From Liolophura sinensis (taxonomy: Eukaryota > Mollusca > Polyplacophora > Chitonida > Chitonidae), in NCBI RefSeq assembly GCF_032854445.1, contig NC_088301.1:21755808-21819807 (forward strand): 64,000 bases of DNA, in the 5' to 3' direction. Both the position numbers and the translations under genes were made by a program. The notes beneath the pieces are model-generated. The model saw only the letters and a list, made by a program, of their open reading frames with translations, was not told where the DNA came from and did not search any database. Below are positions 50,628-59,600 of the stretch, one piece after another (positions within the stretch are counted from its first letter, which is position 1; each line of letters opens with the position of its first letter).

Positions 50628-53600
50628 GTTTGATTGGTGTTTTACGCCATACTCCAGAATATTTCACTTATACGACAGTGGCTGGCATTATAGGGGGAGG
50701 AAACCGGACAAAGAAGGATGCCCTGAGACATGGCCATATAATAATATAACCATCTACTGGAGTTATTTTTCTACACTCTTTCAAGTTCAACATAATACCG
50801 AAATTATCCCAAAAGAAGAGGTAATCCTTATGTGCTTATGTAATCCGCTTGGCGTTCAGCATAATAGGATTAGGCCAAATACCGGTCGACCCGGTGTCAG
50901 TATGATGTGACTGAGAGGGACAGCATGTCTAGTGTCTTCAGCATGGAATTCCAGTGAGGCAGCACTGTAACAATGTCGGAAATGAGTCTTTTTACAAGGG
51001 AGACACCGTCGTGATATCACCGAAAAACATTTCACATGGAACATCCCAATTATATACCCTGATCAAACAAAACAATAATATAGTTGCGGATATTTATTAG
51101 GGATGGATTTAGATGATATCATATACACGCTAATTTTTTGTTTCATTACAGAATTGCAGGGATATACCTATTATACTTCACGCCTGGTTTACTTGTGAGT
51201 ATGGAGTTCAGTGGTTTTCCAAAAATCTCTCATGCAACCGACAGGTCTATACCTCGCCCTTTTGTATTTTGTATCTAAATATCTATCTGAATATTTCATA
51301 TTAACAGTACACTGTAAAGTACCAGTAGTATACCGGAAATGAATCGCCTGTAGTGGTGACACCAGGCGCTAAGCTGGACGCCCAGTTGTGACCTGGTGTG
51401 ATGGCTGAAGGAACTGTTGTTTATTTGTGATTGCTTACATTATAACTTTCTCATTGTGTAACTTGGCTGCGAATGACAGCGTATTGAATCATTAATCACA
51501 CTAATACACTTGAACTAAAGTAGGTTTATCATGTGGGCAAATGGCCTACGCATTTCTTTTTAGCACTATATATTTGAGGATATTGTCATGAAGATACATA
51601 GTCAGTATTATAAAAAAAAACACTGCTTGGTACAATATGTATGTATGTATGTAGGCCTTTATGCGTATTTGTGCCTACTGACACAAACTAGGAAGAATAT
51701 ATGTATGTAGCTTTACAAACAAGACACAGTGACTTAGCGAAGCATACTGCTTTTTCGTCTCTAAAAGACCTGTTAATAATTCACCTATACGTTCTTCTTC
51801 TTTCTCCGTTGTAGTTTAATTTTCTTTTCCAAGTATTCGTGAAGTATTTGCAAAACCAGGTAAGTGTATTTCATTTTCTTTTCCAAGTATTCGTGAAGTA
51901 TTTACAAAACCAGATAAGTGTGTTTCATAGGCTAGCATGAAGACCCTGGGCTCGTCTGGTACCTGGTCTATTCCTTGTGCGGAGTGCCAAGAGATGCAAA
52001 GGCCCAGAGACAATGCTATCGATCTTATGTGTGACTCGATCCGAGATTAAACCCCGTATGTACCTATTCACGAGGCAGACGCTCTTTCCACTATAGACGG
52101 CACAAACGCAATGCACTGTGGTCAACAGCCAAGTCGGTATAAACACATATACAAGTAAATGATTACTTTTACCTGATTAAGCATTGCATAATAATTGACT
52201 GCGCATAAAATCAAACGGATACGATATGAAGAAGATTCCCAATTATGATAAAGTTTTACAGAAGAAACTGCCACATCGGCATTAATAACACTCAACAAGT
52301 TGCAAAGGATCAAACCAGAACCAGATAGGGGCCTCCGTGGCCGAGGAGGGTAGTGCGCCAGCACGGCGCATTCACCCAGAAGCCTCTCACCAATGTGGTC
52401 GCTGTGAGTTCAAGTCCATCTCATGAAGGCTTCGTCTCCGTACCTGCGGATGGTCGTGAGTTTTCCCCGGGCACTGCCCGGTATCCTTCCACCATAATGC
52501 TGGCTGCCGTCTTATAAGTAAACTATTCTTGAGAATGCGGCGTAAAACACCAGTCACATAAACGTATAAATAAATAATTAGAAGGAGATAATAATCTTTT
52601 TCTTGTCTGTGTCTCCGCCTTCAGAATCGTGTTCACTCCGCCGTGATTCTCGGAGCAGTCGGCAACCTGGCCAACGCACTCGCTCAGTATTTAGCAATTC
52701 AAGTTTTAGAGGCGGGTATCATGTAAGTAAAAATTATATATTTTGTCTTATTATTGAATTTCCCCTACGGTCGTTATAGATTTTTGGTATCGGTTATACA
52801 CATCAGTTGAATAGGGGACGTGTATTGTGCCACTATTTTCATGAACAGTTAGGATAAACCTTAACTGAGGTAAATTGACGAGAGGCCGTATTTTACCGGT
52901 TACGTGTGGCCAATTGCCAACTATCACACCGTCCTCCATGCTCTCGTCCTTCCTGCTAAGTTTGACCCAACAATCACTCTTCGATGCTCTGGCTTTGCGG
53001 TAGTATTTTATATTCTGCTGTTGATATTTTATATTCTGTTGTTGTTGATATTTTATATTCTGTTGTTGTTGATATTTTATATTCTATTTTTGATATTTTA
53101 GACAAAGTTCAGCTACAGTCTTCTCTTCTCTTTTATGGGATGAATATGATTGTTTGCAATGTGTTTATTATTTCCGTTTCTTGCTGGCATGCAGCGGTTC
53201 CGCCTTGGGACAGGTAATCGCCTATTTCTTCATGCTTGCCATCACCGTTGGCTATATTGTCTGTACGGGACTGTACAAAGAAACATGGACTGGTAAGTTA
53301 ATCTCTTTCACACACTATACTGTTGCTGTCCTGAAGTTGTGGGCTTATTCGCCTTCCACACTGTGATCACGAGGCGATTATTGAATGTGTATTCATATTA
53401 TACCATGGTAGGATTACTGGTAAAATACAGCTACGTGAAACCTAGAACTAACGTCATATGAAAATAATGCAATTAATAACATTTTTAATGATACAGAATT
53501 GTCCGTATCTGTCAAACATCTTAAGATTTAAACCACAAATTCAAACAGGACAACAATTAGAAGGTTTTGCCGTAGAATGTTTAAAATTTGTACACAGATA

Positions 53601-56600
53601 CTTAACTACAGAACAATGTACTGCGCATATTTTGAATTCCTTCCTGTCCTGAATTTGACCTTTCAGGGGCTCGCAGTTTATGCCTTAAGTTGCTTCGATA
53701 AATATGGGCCCTGAGCTAGTATTTAGCAAGCAACTTAAGACTTAAGTCATATACTGCAAGTGCTTAAAACTCCAAAGTAAGAAAGGGTCTCCGTGGCTCA
53801 GTTGGCTAGCGCGCTAGCGCAGCGTAATGACCCATGAGCTTCGTCTGTGTTTCATCTGTGTTGTGCAATACAACACTGTGTAGTAATTACGGTTTCTAAT
53901 ACTGACACAAGTGACACGCTACTAGATTAATACTAACCTGCTATTTCAGGCTGGTCTTGGGAAGCTCTGGAGCAATGGGGACAGTTCCTATACCTGGCTG
54001 TGGCAGGACTCATCATGATCGCCATCGAGTGGTGGAGTTTTGAAATAGGACTCTTCCTAAACGGTGAGACAAATATTTACAGTTTACACGTATTATTAAA
54101 CAACTCGACGATCTCTTCAGATGTCTCATTGTTCGGTTAAACACCTCAATAATTTCTTAAGGTGTCGCACAAAAAGTTTGTCAATTCTTAAACGGCTACA
54201 GTAAGAATTGTGTGATTGTATTTTATGTAAGAATCACGAAATTATCCGAACGGCGACGAGCAGTGCTTATGAAGCCTTACACCGGTACAATAGCTGGGAA
54301 GTTCGGAATTTGTTTCGGCTTTCTACACAGGGATCAAGACAATTTTTATTAGGTCCATACTTTTGCCCCCGTCCCACTCAGAAATTCACTCGATCAGATA
54401 ATTACCAACAGCAATCAAATAAAATGTTAATATTTATTACCGTAACAGTTATTATGAAAGGTAAATTTTTGTCTTGTTTTCATGTTCCTCAAGCGCCTAC
54501 ATGAAATATTGACAAAACTGGAGGTTTTGGGGACAAATTTTTAATCCTGCTGGTCTTTACCATTAAATAGTATTGCCCGATCGCTTAATAAGTGCTGATC
54601 TTGATATGGAATGAGGATTGCTAGCATTAGCTGTCAATGTCCTGTAAAATTATAGTCATGATGTTTTACCTTTGGTAATTGATGAAGCTAAAAATTGTAA
54701 GCAAAACAGTTTGTATATACGATTTTGTGTTTATCATATTCGTTATTAGCCACGAAACAGCCATTAGAAACAAACACTTAATACTTTCCATCGATGATGT
54801 ATATATATTATTGCCAAGCGCCATCTGTGGCTATCATATTTATGCACCGCTGATGTTCCACTTTAGTACACACAAAAAATAGGCGTGTTATATGAACACA
54901 AGCTTGCTCTATCCAATAAAATCCTTGTGTCATATTTGAACAACTCTGTCTTTGTTAACACAAAGTCTGTGATTCATTACTTTGTATAACAGCCATGTGT
55001 ACTTCACATGTATTTAACACATGTTTGGGTTGGGGTAACATATTTCTGTGTTGTTTAATTTGTTATCTTAGATTTCTACACAACTGGATTTGTGTGTATC
55101 TCAGTTCACCTTTTCATGCAGGAATAATCGGGGAAGTAGAACTTGGTGCCACATCCGTCGTATTTCAGTTGGAGCAAATAATCTACATGGTAGGTTTTGT
55201 CCCCGAAGATCCAGTTAAGGTAGTTATCAGTACTGGTTCGTGTCCTTTACTTCAGCTTTGTAATACTTTATAATTCCTAAACTAAGATTTGGGTTTAATT
55301 AATTAATTAATTAATTTATGTGATTGGTGTTTTACGCCGTAGTCAAGAATATTTCACTTATATGACGGCGGCCAGCATTATGGTGGGAGGAAACCGGGCA
55401 GAGCCCGGCGAAAAACCCACGACCATCCGCCGGTTGCTGCAGACCTTACCACTTACGGCCGGAGAGGAAGCCAGCATGAGCTGAACTTGAACTCACAGCG
55501 ACTGCATTGGTGAGAGGCTTCTGGGTCATTACGCTGCGCTTGCGCGAACCAAAGGAGCCGCGGAGATCTCCAGATTTAGATTTAATAGCTACGCTCGAGA
55601 AATTAATCTGTTCATTTTATCAGAAAATCTGTTGTTCGAGTGATGCTAGAATGTATTCTGTTATTATAACACAGTAGTCTGTCATACTCAACACAATATC
55701 CTATTAGTGTAATAAATTATTTGCGTTGAATTAATAAAATATGTGTGTTATATTAAACAGAATATTCTGCTGCAATAGCAGAATACATTCTAGCATCACT
55801 CACACAACAGACTTTCCGTTAAATTTAACAGATTTCTTTTAGTGTGATTTTTCATTTTGTCCTGAAGGCCTAAGACAATTCTAAGAATTTGTATAAAAAT
55901 TCTAAAGGTTATTTTAGCGTAATTAACTGTTTTGAAGTTAAGGCTAAGCCTGATTTAAGTCTTGGGCCCAGTAAATAAATTTATATTTTGTTAGCGTCAT
56001 CCAACAACAAAACAACAGGATTCATCCTGTTTAATTTTTTTTTTTTGAAAAAGAATACAAATGAGCATTGGCATAAAGTGCTTTCAAAACTGCTTCCACC
56101 AGTAATTTTAAAATGAATTTTAATTGCAATTTATCATGGAGTACTATTTCTAAAACGCGTACATGATTTCAGGTTAAACGAAGACTGGTGCACTTTCTAG
56201 CTGCATTGAATAAGGCTGTTCGACGCTTTGTATTTGTGCCCAACTTCATATCGTATGTGCACATTATAATATCAAACATATCCTATAGACTATGACCCAT
56301 TCGGCAAAATTTTTACACGACTGACTTTAATGTATTATTTTTTTGACAGCGGTTAATAACTATATTGTAATATCTTGCAATGTCCAGTGTCCGTTGTAAT
56401 ATATTACAATGTTAAATGACATTTGAATACATGTGGATTTCGAAGTTTCATGTTTTTTGTTTTAGTAGCTGGTTTAAAAACGTCCCTGTTTTTATCATTC
56501 TCGTGTTACATAGATTTCATTCTCATGTCGAAAGCCATAACCTTTTCCGGAATATAACATATGTTTTTGCCACAAAAAAGCTGAAATACTGCTAATAAGA

Positions 56601-59600
56601 TGTTCAACCCTACGAATTATTCCTTTATTTATCCGTTCATTCGTATATTTAATATGAAATCAATGATAATATGTATGACACTGACCGCAGGTGCCATACG
56701 GAATGGGCGTCGCCAGTAGCATCCGGGTAGGCCACAGTCTAGGTGCTGGTAACGCCAAGGCTGCCAAGACTACGGCCATGACATCACAGTTGTTGGCTTG
56801 TAAGTACCGATGATGCCTAAAAGGAAAAAATAAAAATAAAATAAAAATAAAATAAAATAAAATAACCGTAGTTATTTGGGAATAAGAGTAGAAAACAGGC
56901 CTAAACGACGACACCCATTTTGTTCTGGCGTGCTTGGTGATCCTGTCAACGGATTTGGTTTTTTTTTTATATTTTTTATTCGCCAACAAAATATATATCA
57001 TACATAGGTGTACCGGTACAGGACAATATTCTAGCGGGTCTTTCCCGACATTGCTATTAATTAATTCTGATGATGGTAATGACGAACTATATAGTGCAGT
57101 TGACAGAAGGCAATTTTGTTTATCTTTAAAGAAATATGAAACAAAACTAAATAATAATAATTAAAAAGAAACCCACATAGTAAGCATCTGTTGCAGGGAT
57201 TCCAACTGTAGTTTTGATTTAAAAAGAGATGTAGAAGTCAGACTCCTAATTTGTATTGGTAATTTATTCCATGAATATTTGTTCAATGAAAATTTAATAT
57301 GAAATTCTAAGGAGGCTGTGGGAAACACCATATTAGTGAAACGGGACATACGACATTGCGTCATTCGTTGCAATCAGCAAATTACACCATGTACCGTTGT
57401 AAATGTTACGGGCTATAGTATTGTATTGTTATGTTGCCGTAAAAATCTAGTCTAGCAAACATATTATTATGTTAAATTTAACATAGTTTTTTTACAATGT
57501 ATGTTTAATGCGTTTGTTTGTTTCACAGGGCTGTGTCTTCTGGTCACGGCTACAGTGATCCTCTCAATGAAGAATCTCCTCCCGTTACTTTTCACACAAG
57601 ACCCGTAAGTACTGAATATGGTTTTTCAAAGAAAATAATCTGTAGGAAAGATAGGAAGGCAAAAATCTGACTGACCCACAGAAAGATTCAGAAACCAACC
57701 GACAGACAAAATCGACTTCTATCTGTGGTTGTGGCTGCTAACTAGCGCCGATTTGCAATAGCTCCGATATCCCCGCAGTCATTCGATTTCGTCTTACACT
57801 CAGGTCACGCGTTGAGTGAAAGGCTCTTGGTAAGATAGGAGGTAAACAATTTGCCCACCTCACCGGCAAGCAAACGGCGAATAGACGAATAGACTTTTAT
57901 ATAACTAGGGCAACTCTAAGATCGGTTGACCATGTTCCCAGTTCAGTTTCCCTATTAACTGCTCTGAATCGTTATATTTTTTAACCGGGAACTCTTTCCT
58001 GTTACCTGAACTGCCCTCAGAGTGTCAAAGCTGTACGCAACGAAAACTGGTGTCACACGATCTTTAAATAATTTCAAATTTATGACACCTCACTATGCGG
58101 GAATACTACAGACCATAACATAGCAATTAACGCAAATGTAACTGGCGCAGCCACTGCGATAGCACCCGAATCGAGCATCGCAAATCGCCATTTTCGAATC
58201 ACGTGACTTTGTTCCCAGAGTGAACTCGGCTGCTCTTGTCAAAATTAAAATCATCTACATTTTTCCCGATAGTTTGCTTAATTTTCTTCTGTTTATTATC
58301 AGAGCAAACTTAATGTTAAGACGCACACACATTCGCCCACTTAATGGTGTAGATGTTTCTATTTTAAATCCAAATGCTCTACGAGTTTATCTCTTTCCGA
58401 ACGATGCCGAGTGGGGCCGACTCGAATTGAACATGGTGGTTAGAGACATTTGGCCCATTGCCGAGACACCAGGCACATGTGTGATAATTGTGACGTTAGG
58501 TCATTATCATTCACGAATAACTATGTGATACGAAGACAGATTTACCGCGGCGTGAGAGAAAACACGTTTTTGTAGCGTATAGCTTTGATAGGTTGAGGAC
58601 AACACACACAAAAAGATCGAGTCCCAGGTTAGTGAATCGAAGAGTATAGATCTGCATTTCTGAAAGCTAAGCTGGGAAAAGAAACAGATATCGCGAGATT
58701 TGCGAATATAGACATCTCCACACATCTGCCGGAATCACAACTTTTCACAGATCTATTAATATACGCTGACTTAATTCCGACACAATCAAGGAGCTATTTC
58801 TCCCAGTAATTCTTTACAGTTTTGTGTACCGATTATTGATGTCTCCTATAACGAATGTATATAACTACACTGATAACGAGAACGAAAACCTCCACCATAG
58901 TTAAATGTTCAAATTCCCTCACTATGTAGGGCGACCGCTCTCTACCACATGAAGACTTCCACCAAAGGGACAATACTCTATACGGTATTACTACAAGGCA
59001 AGTTAAAATATTCTGATAATAATGAAGAAACACCAGGTCTGGATCACAACCTTGGGCGAACCGATTTTAATCACAATCGGCGCACAGCTTTTTCATTAAG
59101 GTTACTGACAGAGAAATAGACCGGAAACAGAGTTTTAGGATGAATGCAAAGAAAGCCATAACTTTCTTATCTTATGTAAAACTGTATGAAGAAACAAGTA
59201 CCAAAATCGACAGAGTGAGCAAGTGTCATTCTTTGGTAAATGTATTTCTTGTATATGTACATGTTTTGCAGAGAGGTGATCCCAATGGCATCCTCTATAC
59301 TCCCGATCCTGGTGATCATCTTATTTTTGGATTCCATTGTTGTGAGTACATATTGTGTGTGAATTTGTATACCATGGATTACACATTTTCTGTAAGAAAG
59401 GAATACAACAGAACGCGCTCTTATGATTGTTATTATCCCAAGGCCTTCGTGCCCTAGCGGTTAGCGCGCAGGATGGTGACCGAGTAGCCTCTCACCAATG
59501 CGGTCGGTATGAGTCCATTTCATGCTGAATTCCTCTTCAAGGGAAGGTCTGCCTGCAATCTGCGGATGGTCATGGGTTTCCCCCGAGCTCTGCTCGCTTT

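Noticed and set aside
53788-53850. tRNA gene
   Set aside because: Only a SINE head with a box A; no complete cloverleaf and no box B in place.
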